From Thamnaconus septentrionalis (taxonomy: Eukaryota > Chordata > Actinopteri > Tetraodontiformes > Monacanthidae): a stretch of DNA of 64,000 bases. Shown here one piece after another: positions 1-10,189 of the stretch. Made by a program: the position numbers and the translations under genes. Location of the stretch: NCBI GenBank assembly GCA_009823395.1, contig CM020514.1, forward strand, positions 942,881-1,006,880. Direction: 5' to 3'. How positions within the stretch are numbered: the stretch's first letter is position 1; each line of letters opens with the position of its first letter. The notes beneath the pieces are model-generated. The model did no database searches. It saw nothing but the letters and a program-made list of their open reading frames with translations, and had not been told where the DNA came from.

Positions 1-85
1 GGGGAGAGGGAGGGCCAGCAAGTAAGCACTGCAATCTGAAATCTGACCACTAGATGGCATAATTTTAAACACTGTATATTTAAAG
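1..85. repeat. Short dispersed repeat shared with the NLR-2 introns
   Basis: The stretch holding CTGACCACTAGATGGCA recurs with mismatches at about 51130-51210, and its first ~30 bases also resemble 49766-49800. Both of those lie in introns of the second NLR gene. It looks like the edge of an old duplicated segment or a short interspersed repeat. No coding signal is seen. Confidence 0.5.
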
Positions 86-481
86 CAGTGGTTCTCAAAC
101 TTTCTCCATCACGCCCCACCATGGATGTATTATAAGAACTGGATACCGGACTGACAATATGGCGGCGGGCCAATTCTTCCCCAGTGGCCACTCATGGTAC
201 TGCAACAAAAAAATTCCATGGTACCAAGAGGCATTTTCCCCATTGACCGCAATACAAAAATAAACGTCTGTAAAATGGCTGACAGGACACTTCCTACCGA
301 ACTCATGCTTTATTTTATAATATAACCTTTTTATTGTATATTTCTATTCATAGATTTTTTGTCTCTCTGAATAGTTTCTAAAGACTAGAAAACCCCCACA
401 AAAGTCTACATTCTGAGAGTGACGTCACGGCTTTGTACGCGCACGTCCAAAGCGTGTGCGAGCTATGTCCCGGGAGCGTGG

Positions 482-543
<62 letters not shown>

Positions 544-546
544 CAT
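482..546. repeat. (ATT)n microsatellite
   Basis: About 20 uninterrupted ATT units, followed by a short imperfect tail. Long Ile or Asn runs on either strand are artefacts of the repeat. Confidence 0.95.
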
Positions 547-1202
547 CATTATTGTTATTATTTATAAAATTTCGAAACAACATCGTCAGTTGATCTGTAA
601 AAAAATCCATTAATTTCCACATTTTTACGGTTCATGAGCGAGCACGTCTGTCATTGACGGTCTCCACACTGACACAACTGCGCATGCTCTATTATCCCAT
701 CAATGCGGAAGTCAAAAATCTTTTTGGAGCCATGCGTTGGGTGAGCAACTTCATTGAAATGAATGGGACGCCATCTTGGACTCTGGGGGCTTGCGCCCCA
801 CCTTGGAGGAAGGACATTTTTACAAAATAGGTTTTTTCAGCTTCACTGAAACAACATAAAAGATGAACCTTCCTCTCACCAGCTTTACACATTTCTTTTG
901 TGCAAATAATGTTTTACCTTTGGCACAACACTTTTTGTGATATCAAAAACAACTTTATTTTTTTTTATCATGAACATTTATTTCACATTCAATTCACTTT
1001 TCTCTTCATTTATGAAATCATTTTGTACAAATAAACAACTTTAGCAAATCACTCTTTGTGGCATCAAATCCTGAACATTACGTTTTAAACAAGAAAACTT
1101 TCACTTTTCTGCTGTGCAAATATCTTTTTTGGCAAACCACTTTTGTAACATCCAATAAAGAAAATGAAGCCTTTTTATCATCAGCATTCCCTATGTTTTC
1201 TA

Positions 1203-1678
1203 TCAAGTTATTCTGTTGTGCAAATAACTGTTCACTTCAAAAATACAAAAACAATTGAGTTGAATATGTAGATAAAAGAAGAAATGCAGGTATTTGGCAA
1301 GAGTAGTGAGTTTGTGAGTTACTGCATTAGTGGCTGCAATAGGCCTGTTTTGCTTTGCACAACATCTCAAAGTGGGGTTGCAGGCTTTATACTGCCACTC
1401 GCAGATCAGCTCAATGTGGAGCTTAGCCTTGTACTTAGCCTTCAGTATTGCAACAGCTGAAAAGCCTATTTGACAGGGATGGGATGTGGCGAAAGGATGC
1501 AGAATTCCCACAGCCCCCTGTCCAATGGCAGCACTTTTCCATGGGACAACCACCTGGCTTCGCTGTGAAACAACACAGCTTTGTGTTGTGCTCCCATCTC
1601 CTCACAAAGTGCAGAGAATAGCCGCGCTTTCAGAGCTCTTGTTTTGATGAAATTGACCACATCAACAACATCAGTCAT
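1203..1678 (-). pseudogene. hAT transposase C-terminal fragments
   Basis: Reading the minus strand, 1678-1545 encodes a stretch with NFIKTRALKARLF, a CEEMGAQHK block and the hallmark FHSEARWLSHGKVL. This resembles the hAT segment found in vertebrate ZBED5, GTF2IRD2 and SCAND3-type proteins. About 100 bp on, in another frame, FSAVAILKAKYKAKLH resembles the C-terminal dimerisation region of the same family. The two pieces are out of frame with each other and the sequence between them is missing, so this is a dead copy. Family assignment rests on recognised motifs. No DDE triad survives. Confidence 0.6.
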
Positions 1679-1739
1679 GCAACAACATCACATTTTCTAC
1701 CTGCCACACGGGGTGACGTTGAGCGTTGCGTGCGCTAAG

Positions 1740-1960
1740 TCATAATATCGCAGCAGTCGCAGCGTAGATCACGGACTGATGCAAAGGTGTTTGATTACAT
1801 TCTACCAGCGCTCAACAACTGTTCACTGTCCTCTGGCTTTTTCACTCGCAGCTCGCGCATAAAATAGAAAATAGACCAGACGCCGAAACGGTCGCTGCGT
1901 GGCGCGAGCCATGGCCACGGAGGTGCGCGCCGCTTCAAGTCTGGCGTGAACGACACCATC
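1740..1960. repeat. Fragment of the same family as the TIR element at 15959-16942
   Basis: The phrase AGACGCCGAAACG, the GGCGCGAG motif and a 'cgcgcc...tctggcgtgaac' arrangement match 16640-16720 and 16810-16865. The fragment abuts the 3' flank of NLR copy 1 near 2037. Confidence 0.5.
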
Positions 1961-2036
1961 GTTCCGCAGCGACTCGCTGAACGATTCTACAGCCAAAAGT
2001 GGCCAACAACAGTGAACACTGGCCACTGCCGGACTC

Positions 2037-2328
2037 CTGAATTCTTCTCTAATATTTCTTCACAGGATCTTCTGCTCAGTCATGTGACCTTCATCACCAA
2101 TCAACAACTTCCATTGAGCTCCAAAGTGACTGGAGACATTTTCCACACTTTCTTCCACCATCCAAAGTCTTTTCTGGCTGCAGATTGTTGACATGAAAAT
2201 ATCAACAACATCCACTTTGTCAAGATGAGTCTTTAATATCTGCTTCAAAGTCTTCACACTGAGCAGCGTTACACACCAGTTGTCATCTGCTGACACACAC
2301 TGTCCACCAGTATAAAGCAGGAACTGAC
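2037..2328 (-). other. Intron/3' segment of NLR copy 1, duplicated at 52268-52559
   Basis: Nearly base-for-base identical to 52268-52559, only a few differences seen by eye. It lies directly downstream (minus strand) of the LRR exon's splice donor. Open stretches here show no domain. The identity extends the NLR segmental duplication beyond the exon, and the duplicated block ends near 2037. Confidence 0.75.
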
Positions 2329-2499
2329 CTGAGAACTTCCAGTCTGCAGTTTGGACTCTGCAGTCCAGCACAGAGCAGCTTCACTCCAGGATCCTTCAGG
2401 GTGTTGAGACTCAGGTCCAGCAGTGTGAGGTGGGAGGGGCTGGACTGCAGAGCTGAAGACACCACTGCACAGTGAAGCTCTGAGAGTTCAATGTAATAT
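2329..2499 (-). pseudogene. NLR copy 1, LRR exon (171 bp, open)
   Basis: This leucine-rich-repeat exon of a fish NLRC3-like receptor encodes [14 protein letters not shown], then [20 protein letters not shown] and CRLEVLR, which is one ribonuclease-inhibitor-type LRR pair. On the minus strand a splice acceptor (ATTGCAG) precedes 2499 and a donor (CAG|GTCAGT) follows 2329. It enters at the third codon position, like the copy-2 LRR exons, and is 3 bp shorter than the usual 174. The exon itself is open, but the parent gene is broken in its NACHT exon, so it is annotated as part of a pseudogene. LRRs in this family form the ligand-facing C-terminal horseshoe. Confidence 0.8.
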
Positions 2500-3808
2500 C
2501 TGCAATGTAGGTGAGCAGAGAGAGAAGTTGTGGTCGACATGTGAAACTCTGCTTACTGTGAAAGTGACTCAAGACTCATTAACATCTGATCAGCTGCTTC
2601 CATCATCATCATCATCATCATCATCATCGTGTAACCAGGGTCTATTTGTGCACAGTATGGATCTGATAGTGCTAATCAGTGCAGCTGTGGACTGACTAAT
2701 AGTGGAGTTGGTGCAGCTGTGTGTGTGGCAAAGCACGATAGACGTGTGGTGTGGACTGAGTCACAGCATGGTAACGTACAATATTCCAACTTCTTCAAGT
2801 TTTCAGAACTCCATGTCCAGCTTGGTTTGTGTCCATTCTAGATTTTAGAGTGGGCCACTTGCTGGCTGATCTCTAATTTCTTGAGACGGTGGGATTGTGA
2901 AACAGCTGATCTCCTGAACTGGTGAGTTGTTTGTCACCATAGCCCTGCTGCTATTAATGTAAGTTGTCTGATCGCTGCTGTACTGCTCCCCACTGTGTGT
3001 TGACTATGTTATGACGTGGAGGGCAATGACGTCACTATCTGTACGATCACTCTGCTGTTACGTAACCTTAACGTTTGAATGACGCTATATCTAAAAACTG
3101 GCCAATTCATACATTCCCTCCACTGGTGTTTCTAGAAATCTAATCTTCGGATCACGCACATTTTAGTTATTGTACATGCTACAATCACCATCATCATCTT
3201 CATCAGCAGGTCCTCAGTGTCTCCACTGCAGTCTCCGCTACCAGGGAACTCAGTGAAGCTTCACACTCCAGTGTGTTCCAGCCACTGAGTGTCAACACGT
3301 CCTGTTGTGACTGACAGTGTTGCTCTGATCTGCTGCTTCAACTCAACATGATGCTCAGTTGTGTGTAAAGTCACTGCAAGTTGGAGCTCCACTGGATCAG
3401 AGTTCCTTCACTGGTGTCTCTTTGGACTCCACTGCATCTTTGATCCAACTGCTGTTTTATTGTCTGCTGCCAAATGAAGGACGGATGTGATGTGTTTGTG
3501 TGTTCAATGTGTTGATTGTGTTGATTGACTGTCTGCATGAATCCTTCACACTGATCAAAGCTCCTCATTCTGCCACTGTCACATCTTCATCTCCATCCTG
3601 GACTCCAGTGGAGCAGCTTCACTCCACCCACCATCCAACACAAAGCAGCTGAGTTAGCCCTGTGTTGACAGCCTCCTGCTTAAAGTCACCACTCAGTGTT
3701 TCCCTCATTGTTTTCTTGGAGACCTACAGCCACAAGTGGACCTGTTGATGTTGATCAACCCTGTGACTGGAGGAGATGCTGATATAGCAGGGTGGCTAAC
3801 ACCAAGAG

Positions 3809-3841
<33 letters not shown>

Positions 3842-3852
3842 TGTTTACGTAC
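2500..3852 (-). other. Intron of NLR copy 1
   Basis: This 1.35 kb lies between the LRR and NACHT exons. It holds a (CAT)10 microsatellite at 2599-2628 that is also present, much longer, in the copy-2 intron. A 65-codon open stretch at 3371-3568 (minus) has no recognised domain and no convincing splice sites. I see no further LRR exon here. Confidence 0.6.
3812..3852. repeat. (CA)n microsatellite directly after the NACHT-exon splice donor
   Basis: A GCGCGC/(CA)n tract sits in the first bases of the intron after the donor AAG|GTACGT. The same arrangement is found in NLR copy 2 (53367-53400), so it predates the duplication. Confidence 0.85.
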
Positions 3853-5775
3853 CTTAAACGTATCACAGCCTTCCTGCAGTTCCTCACAGCTGGAATCAGT
3901 CTCAATCGTCCCTCACTGGTTGTCTTGTACTTGCTTAGATCCAACTCCTCCAGAATCTCCTCTGACATCTGCAGCATGTAGGCCAGAGCTGAACACCGGA
4001 TGTCTGAGAGTTTCTTCTTTGATCTGTTCTTTGACTGCAGGAACTCTTGGACCTCCTGATGCACTGACTGATCCTTAACCTCCAGCAGACAGTGGAAGAT
4101 GTTGATGCTTCTGTCAGGAGAAACATCACCAGTGTTCATCTCCTTCAGGTTGTTGATGACCTTCTCTAAGGTTCCTGGATGGTCGTCAGTGAGACCCAGC
4201 AGGCCTCCTAAGAGTCTCTGGTTGGATTCCAGACTGAGTCCATGGAGAAAGCGAACAAACAAGTCCAGGTGACCGTTTGGACTCTGCAGTGATTTCTCCA
4301 TCATCCTCCTCAGAAACACATCCAGGGATTCTCCAGGAGGACCATCTCCTGTTATCTTCCAGTTGGTGCTGTGACAATGGAAGATGTAGACTGCAGCCAG
4401 AAACTCCTGGACGCTCAGATGAACGAAGCAGTAGACGGTTTTGTGGAAGATCACACTCTCTCTTCTGAAGATCTCTGTACAAACTCCTGAGTACACAGAG
4501 GCGTCAGTCACACTGAGACCACACTTCTCCAGGTCTTCACTGTGGAACATGATGTCTCCACTCTCCAGATGTTCAAATGCCAGCTGGCCCAGCTTCAGAA
4601 GAAGCTCCCTATCAGCCTCCGGCAGGTTAATGTTGTCTTTTGGTTTCTTCCTCTTGGTCTTTCCCCAGAATGAGAACATGTTAGTCCGCATCTTTGACCA
4701 CTTCAGCTCCTGTGGACCTGTGGTCTGATGCTCTCCTCCATACTTGTGCTGCTTCCTCTTGGTCTGGACCAGCAGGAAGTGTGAGTACATGTCAGTCAGG
4801 GTCTTGGGCAGGTCTTCTCTCTGCTCTGAGCTCAACATGCTCTCCAGAACTGTGGCAGTGATCCAGCAGAACATCGGGATCTGACACATGATGTGGAGGC
4901 TCCTGGAGGCCTTGATGTGGGAGATGATCCTGCTGGACACATCCTCTCTATCTCTGAACCTCCTCCTGAAATACTCCTCCGTCATCGGTGAAGCCTCGTA
5001 CTTCTGTCAGCCTGTCCACACATGACGGAGGGATCTGATTGGCTGCTGCAGGTCTGGAAGTTATCCACAGCAGGGCTGAGGGAAGCAGATCTCCTCTGAT
5101 CAGGTTTGTTAGCAGGACGCTGACTGACTTCTTCTGAGTGACGTCAGTCACCACCTGGTTCTTCCTAAAGTCTAGAGCCAGTCTGCTTTCATCCAAACTG
5201 TCCAAGATGAAGAGAAGTTTGCAGACATGCAGCTGCTCTGCTGTGAGCTTCTCTAACGTTGGATGGAAAACATGGAGCAGCTCCAGAAGACTGTAGTGCT
5301 GCTCTTTGACCAAGTTGAGCTCCCTGAATGAGAGAGGAAGCACCAGATGAAGGTCCTGGTTCTCCAGGCCCTGGGCCCAGTCCAGAGTCAACTTCTGCAT
5401 TGAGAAGGTTTTTCCAACCCCAGCGACGCCGTTGGTCAGCACCACTCTAACTCTGAGTCCCTGCTGCTCAGGTGAGGCTTTAAAGATCTGGCTGCACCTG
5501 ATTGGACGGTCGTAGAGGATCTTCTTGGTCTTCTTGGTCTCCTCGGTCTCCATGGTCCTCTTGGTCTCCTCGGTCTTCTTGGTCTTCTTGGTCTCCAGCT
5601 GCCTGACCTCATGCTGTCTGTTGACCTCCTAACTCAGTCCCTCAGTTGTAGAGCTCAGTGTAGATGCTGTTGAGGAGGGTTTGACTTCCTGCTTCTTCAC
5701 CTTCAGTCACACGTTCACATCTCCTCTCCAGACTGATCTTCTGCTGCTGTAGAAACTCCTGCAAACCATCAGCCT
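3853..5775 (-). pseudogene. NLR copy 1, FISNA-NACHT exon (NLRC3-like), frame-broken
   Basis: This is the large FISNA-NACHT exon of a teleost NLRC3-like cytosolic receptor, an innate-immune ATPase that oligomerises on sensing. It starts after acceptor CTGCTCCAG and ends at donor AAG|GTACGT, 1923 bp. Visible in order: FISNA helix (LLNSIYTELY), a Lys/Thr/Glu-rich linker (ETKKTKKTEETKRT), Walker A (GVAGVGKTFSMQKL), Walker B (LLFILDSLDESR), sensor region (ALLWITSRPAAANQIP), winged-helix part ([24 protein letters not shown]) and the NACHT-associated C-terminus ([17 protein letters not shown]). Compared with copy 2 it has three lesions: a 2 bp deletion near 5646 giving a TGA, a G-to-T change (plus strand C-to-A at 5631) making TAG in FISNA, and a 5 bp deletion at 4980/4981 just before YFRRRFRD. 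A start at the downstream Met would lose FISNA and still meet the 5 bp frameshift. Function is therefore unlikely unless the assembly is wrong. Confidence 0.85.
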
Positions 5776-6271
5776 CTGGAGCAGAGAAAAGGTTGGAGAC
5801 GAAAACATCAGTGTGACAGTGTGAGCATCATTTTCTCTCCACAACTTTTCAGCTGCTGTGGTGAAGCTGCTGTGTGACTGTTTGCTCTCAACGTCCCTCA
5901 GTGAATCTTCTCACTGGAGGTCCTGACATGATCTCTGAGGGAGAAGTGAAGGAGGTGCAGGTGGACAGTCTTACTGTGATCAGTCTGGGTGTGACTGGCA
6001 GGTTGCAGTGCTGCTCCACACCCACCACTCTTCTTCCTCCTCCTGTGAATGGAGACACTTTTTAATCTTTGTTTATTGAAATTCTTCATTTTGTCTTTGA
6101 CATGAACTTTATTTTAATCTTTGGCTCTAGATCAGCTCTAATTCCCATGATGCTCTGCTCCCAGTCTGCCCAGTAGAAATGATTTCATCAGCTCTGGTCA
6201 CTTTTGAAGTCAACACTGGGTTGTGTTTCTCTCCAGTGATGTTTGTTTGGCTTTGGACCTGGAACTGGATT
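5776..6271. other. 5' flank/intron of NLR copy 1, duplicated at 55134-55657
   Basis: It is highly similar to 55134-55657 until about 6271, where a short (TA)n tract interrupts. No upstream coding exon (for example PYD, CARD or the short N-terminal exon) is recognisable. From 6272 to 6730 I see only AT-rich unassigned DNA. Confidence 0.7.
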
Positions 6272-6732
6272 TCTATATATATATATATGCATGAATATCA
6301 AATCAAGTGCAAAATATAAATCAAAGTATATCCACAAAATGATACAAATTGGTTATTTGGCCAATTTTAAAGTTTTGCTCATTTCCTTCCTGAAATCCAC
6401 CTTGAAATCCGACCCCCTGTTGGGATCTGGATAATCCAGTTCTTTTTGGATCAAAGTTATCCAGATCCTACTGAAATGTTTTGAACAACACAAACTGAAG
6501 GTTTGATCCAGATGAAAATTAGGATTGGATTACATCATTTAATCTAATTTCAGAATCCTTCTTTCCCTTTTCCCATTTTCAAGATTCCATCCAATCCCAT
6601 AACCAAAATCCAATCAGATTACCTTTGAAGTTGTGGGTGTGGCCAAGGCTGATGGTACCGACTAATAGCAAGGTGTTGATTTTTCAACATTAGGTGTTGA
6701 TTATCAAGCAGGTGTTGTAATCAACACCTCTG

Positions 6733-6890
6733 CTGAGTCAGCGGTTCATCTGTATTTCCAGGACAAAGGCCACTCCTTCCAAGACTCAAAGGTCCAGATT
6801 TTAGACACAGAAGCCAGATGGTTTGAGAGAGGAGTGAAAGAAGCCACCTGTGTCCACCTAGAGCAACCCTCTCTGAACAGAGAGGAGGAC
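6733..6890 (+). pseudogene. Fragment of a GIY-YIG-type retroelement endonuclease (Penelope-like)
   Basis: The plus-strand frame reads SAVHLYFQDKGHSF, then ILDTEARWFERGVKEA, then PSLNREE. The 'ILD-E-RWFERGVKEA---PSLNR' string is the C-terminal signature of endonuclease domains seen in fish Penelope/Neptune-type retroelement proteins. Only about 50 codons survive and no RT is seen nearby. Assignment is from recollection of the motif. Confidence 0.5.
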
Positions 6891-6894
6891 TCCT

Positions 6895-7035
6895 GCTGCA
6901 CCGCTCACTCACACTGCTGCTGCTGCTGCCTCCAGCCAACATGAAGTGCAGCCACGCCCCTCTCTGCCAGGGTGCATCAAGTGTTGCTGTGGCTCCCAGG
7001 GGCAGTTGGAGTGCAACAGGTGAAGATGGTCTGGT
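6895..7035. repeat. Inverted copy of a segment at about 59120-59340
   Basis: CTGCTGCTGCTGCCTCCAGC, GCACTTCA/TGAAGTGC and GCTCCCAGGGGCAGTTGGAG have reverse-complement counterparts at 59120-59210 and 59310-59340, with the same order of blocks. It is unclassified and may be the tail of the element that supplied the adjacent endonuclease fragment. Confidence 0.5.
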
Positions 7036-7236
7036 CCTCAAGGAGCTGCTCACTCCATCAAAAGACAAGGGCAGCAAACATTGTGTCAGAAGCAGTGGCA
7101 GGAGAACAGTGGCAGAAACTGCACTAGGAGCAGAACACACTGCAGGACAAAGCAGTGATGCACAAATGAAGCTTCTGGGAAACATCCAAGCACTGGAGCC
7201 ACTGCTTTGAAAATGGCTGAAAATGACTCCAAGCTG

Positions 7237-7608
7237 GCGACACGGTGGCGCAGTGGTTAGCGCTGCTGCCTCACAGCAAGAAGGTCGTGGGTTCGATTCC
7301 GGGGCCCGGGCCTGTGACCTTTCTGTGTGGAGTTTGCATGTTCTTCCCGTGTCTGCGTGGGTTCTCTCCGGGTTCTCCGGCTTCCTCCCACAGTCCAAAA
7401 ACATGCATGTGAGGTCAATTGAATATTCTAAATTGTCCATAGGTGTGCATGTGAGTATGAATGGTTGTCTGTTTCTATGTGGCCCTGCGATGAACTGGCG
7501 ACTTGTCCAGGGTGTCACCCTGCCTTCGCCCTAAGACAGCTGGGATAGGCTCCAGCAGACCCCCGTGACCCTGAATTGGAATAAGCGGGTATAGAAGATG
7601 AATGAATG
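7237..7608 (+). mobile_element. V-SINE/Mermaid-like tRNA-derived SINE with target duplication
   Basis: It has a tRNA-like head (A box GTGGCGCAGTGGTTAGCGC, B box GGGTTCGATTCC), the conserved core GTGTGGAGTTTGCATGTTC, the LINE-related 3' part (GACAGCTGGGATAGGCTCCA) and an (ATGA)n tail. It is bracketed by a perfect 15 bp direct repeat, AATGACTCCAAGCTG, at 7222-7236 and 7609-7623. That is a clear target-site duplication and implies a fairly recent insertion. Confidence 0.9.
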
Positions 7609-7648
7609 AATGACTCCAAGCTGAAGTAACACTGACCTCTGATGGCCA

Positions 7649-7650
7649 AA

Positions 7651-7685
<35 letters not shown>

Positions 7686-7786
7686 CAATGAGTAGCATTC
7701 AGGATGCTGCATTTATTGTAGAGAAGCTTCGATGCTGAAGTATCACTGCTTTGATCACCTTTGACTTTAAAAAGTCTTGACTTGAA

Positions 7787-7817
<31 letters not shown>

Positions 7818-7827
7818 ATACTTATAA

Positions 7828-7869
<42 letters not shown>

Positions 7870-7871
7870 GT
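7649..7871. repeat. Microsatellites (CA)n, (CT)n and (TG)n
   Basis: (CA)n at 7649-7684, (CT)n at 7788-7817 and (TG)n at 7830-7871, interrupted by unique sequence. Apart from the SINE fragment at 8262, 7872-9070 shows nothing recognisable. Confidence 0.9.
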
Positions 7872-8261
7872 GGTGTGACTGTAGTTGTGCTTGTTTTTCT
7901 CCTGATGAATCTGCTAAAAAACATCAGAAGCCTTTTAGAAACCAAATCTGAAAACTGATCAAATGAAGCCACAACCAATGAAACCAGGAGAAACAGACGG
8001 GTCAGGGTCAGAGGTCAGGGGTCAAGGTAGGTCTATTATTACTGTTATTGTCATTGCTTTGTATATTTAAAAAAAGGTTTCATCCATAAATTTTATATAC
8101 ATGTGTATTTTTTGAAAACATCTTTCACATTTGTATGTTCTTCAACGTGTATATTTCAATAACATTTTATTAATCCTTTGTGTTTGATCTTAAATATCTT
8201 TTTTTTTTAAAACACATTTTAACATCTGCATGTTTTACCATCTCTTTGAAACACATTCGGC

Positions 8262-8398
8262 CCTGCGATGAACTGGTGACCTGTCCAGGGTGTACCCTGC
8301 CTTCGCCCTAAGACAGCTGGGATAGGCTCCAGCAGACCCCCGTGACCCTGATCTCAGGAAGAAGCGGGTGTAGAAAATGAATGAATGAATGAATGAAA
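8262..8398 (+). mobile_element. 5'-truncated SINE fragment, same family as 7237-7608
   Basis: It contains only the 3' half: GCCCTGCGATGAACTGG, GACAGCTGGGATAGGCTCCA and an (ATGA)n tail. 5' truncation is typical of retroposed copies. Confidence 0.85.
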
Positions 8399-9069
8399 CA
8401 CATTCTAATAAATATCTGAGTGTTTTTCAACATATTTTTCAATCCAGTTCTCCAGTCAACTAATGTCTTCATTCTGAGGCTGCTGGTGCAATTCCTCTGA
8501 TCAAATCATCAACACATCAACTGTAGTCAGAGAATTTCATCATCACTGTGGACACTGTTGCTTTTCCCGCCACTTCATCCTTCAACTTTGGCTTCACTTT
8601 CAATATGATGCCGCAGTTTTTACGGTCGCCTCCCCTCAAGTCCTCTGGCGCCCCCCAGTGGAGGCTTTGAAAAGCGCAGGGCCAAGAGGGATCAGTGGCA
8701 CTGTTCAAACCCACATTGACTGACTTTACCTTCCTGTTGTTGAGTTGAAACTCCGCCCACCCTCCCAGTTTCAGGGAGCCTGATTGTTATATTTGAATCG
8801 GTGGAAACAGATTGCAAATTAATGAGGATAATAAATATTTATTGATGGCAATTTTCAATGTAAACAAGCAATAATGTCGAACAGAAGGGGCCAGCGTGAG
8901 TGCCGTCAAATCAATAAATGATCAAAACCAAAAGAGAACTCCAAAAAAAGGAGCTAAAACTAAGGATGGCGATATAGCTGACTAAGAAACAAAGAAAATA
9001 TCCACTGTATAAATCTAAGAACTAAGATAGTCGTTATAATAATAAACACAAACACTGTCTCAAAAGAAA

Positions 9070-9505
9070 ACAAAATTGTTGAAGCACAAAAAAACCACAA
9101 CGAACGAGACCATTGTGAGCTCATTTGAACGATATGGGGCGAGGGGGTTCCGGGTGACGTCCTGGTTATGGATATATTAATGTCTCAAAAAGTAAAGCAG
9201 CACAATGAAACTTTTTGCGGCACAAACCAGTACAAACGAAGCACAAACGAACGACACCATTTTGAGCTCATTTGGACGATATGGGGGGCTGTGCGACATC
9301 ACTGGACATATTAATATCTGAGAAAGTGAAGCAGCACAAAAGAAAAGTTTTGCGGCACAAACCAGCACAAACGAACGAGACCATTTGAAGCCCATTTGGA
9401 CGATTTGGGGGGGCTGGTTGACCGCAAGTTGGCCTTTGCAATAATGTTTAATATCTCAAAAACGAAAGCAGCACAAACAAAACTTTTGCAGCACAAACCT
9501 GAAAG
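9070..9505. repeat. Tandem repeat of ~120 bp units
   Basis: Three to four imperfect head-to-tail units each contain 'gcggcacaaaccag-acaaacga', 'gaccattttgagctcatttg', 'gacgatatgggg' and 'aatatctcaaaaa-gaa-gcagcaca'. Minus-strand frames give a repeating FVLVCAAK-like peptide, which is simply the repeat translated. No match to a named family. Confidence 0.75.
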
Positions 9506-9599
9506 AGAACAAAACAGATCGTAAATTTGCATAGCTAATTGTCAGATAGTGGGCTTATTCAAATGATAAACTGATTAATCTAAGGAGAAAAAGAAAGAG

Positions 9600-10099
9600 A
9601 AAAAAAAAATATATACATATATACACACACATACATGCACATACCTGCAAACTTATACATGCTCACATGCACATAGATGCATATATACCCATATAAACAT
9701 ATATGCGAGTACATACAATGATAATACTAATAATGATAGCGATGATAATAATGACAACGTTTATAGTAATAATAATATTATTAATAATAATGATAATAAT
9801 AATAGTAATAATAACAGTAATAATCATATATTCATGGAATAAATAAGACAATGAGCTATGCAACAGTGTGCAACAGTGTACCCGTGTGTGTGTATGTGTA
9901 TGTGTATACTTGCATGTGTGTATACTTGTGTGTGTGTGCATACTTACATGTGTGTATACGTGTGTGTGTGTGTGTGTGTGTATACTTGCATGTGTGTATA
10001 CTTGTGTGTGTGCATACTTACATGTGTGTGTGTGTGTGTGTGTATATACTTGCATGTGTGTATACTTGTGTGTGTGTGCATACTTACATGTGTGTATAT

Positions 10100-10146
<47 letters not shown>

Positions 10147-10165
10147 GATGTGGTGGTGTGTGTAT
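9600..10165. repeat. Compound (TG)n/(TA)n microsatellite array
   Basis: Short (AT)/(AC) tracts and an A/T-rich (TAA)n zone are followed by about 270 bp of TG-rich repeats. In these a ~50 bp higher-order unit (tgtatacttgcatgtgtgtatacttg plus 'catacttacatg') recurs. Open frames here on both strands are low-complexity artefacts. Confidence 0.9.
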
Positions 10166-10189
10166 CTGAGTGCGGGAGTGGGTGTGTTT

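Larger units (their letters stand above)
86..1700 (-). mobile_element. Remnant of a hAT (Charlie/ZBED-like) DNA transposon
   Basis: The left edge CAGTGGTTCTCAAAC (86-100) has the form of hAT-Charlie terminal inverted repeats. About 1.1 kb further on, minus-strand hAT transposase fragments appear (separate entry). I could not find the matching right terminus before 2040, so the extent is approximate. The interior 600-1200 is AT-rich and otherwise unassigned. That the terminus and the transposase belong to one element is inferred. Confidence 0.45.

Noticed and set aside
419..622. Open frames across the ATT repeat on both strands
   Set aside because: They are poly-Ile/poly-Asn translations of a microsatellite with no coding context.
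3371..3568. Possible N-terminal NLR exon on the minus strand
   Set aside because: It lies downstream of the NACHT exon in transcription order, has no splice sites I can support and no domain.
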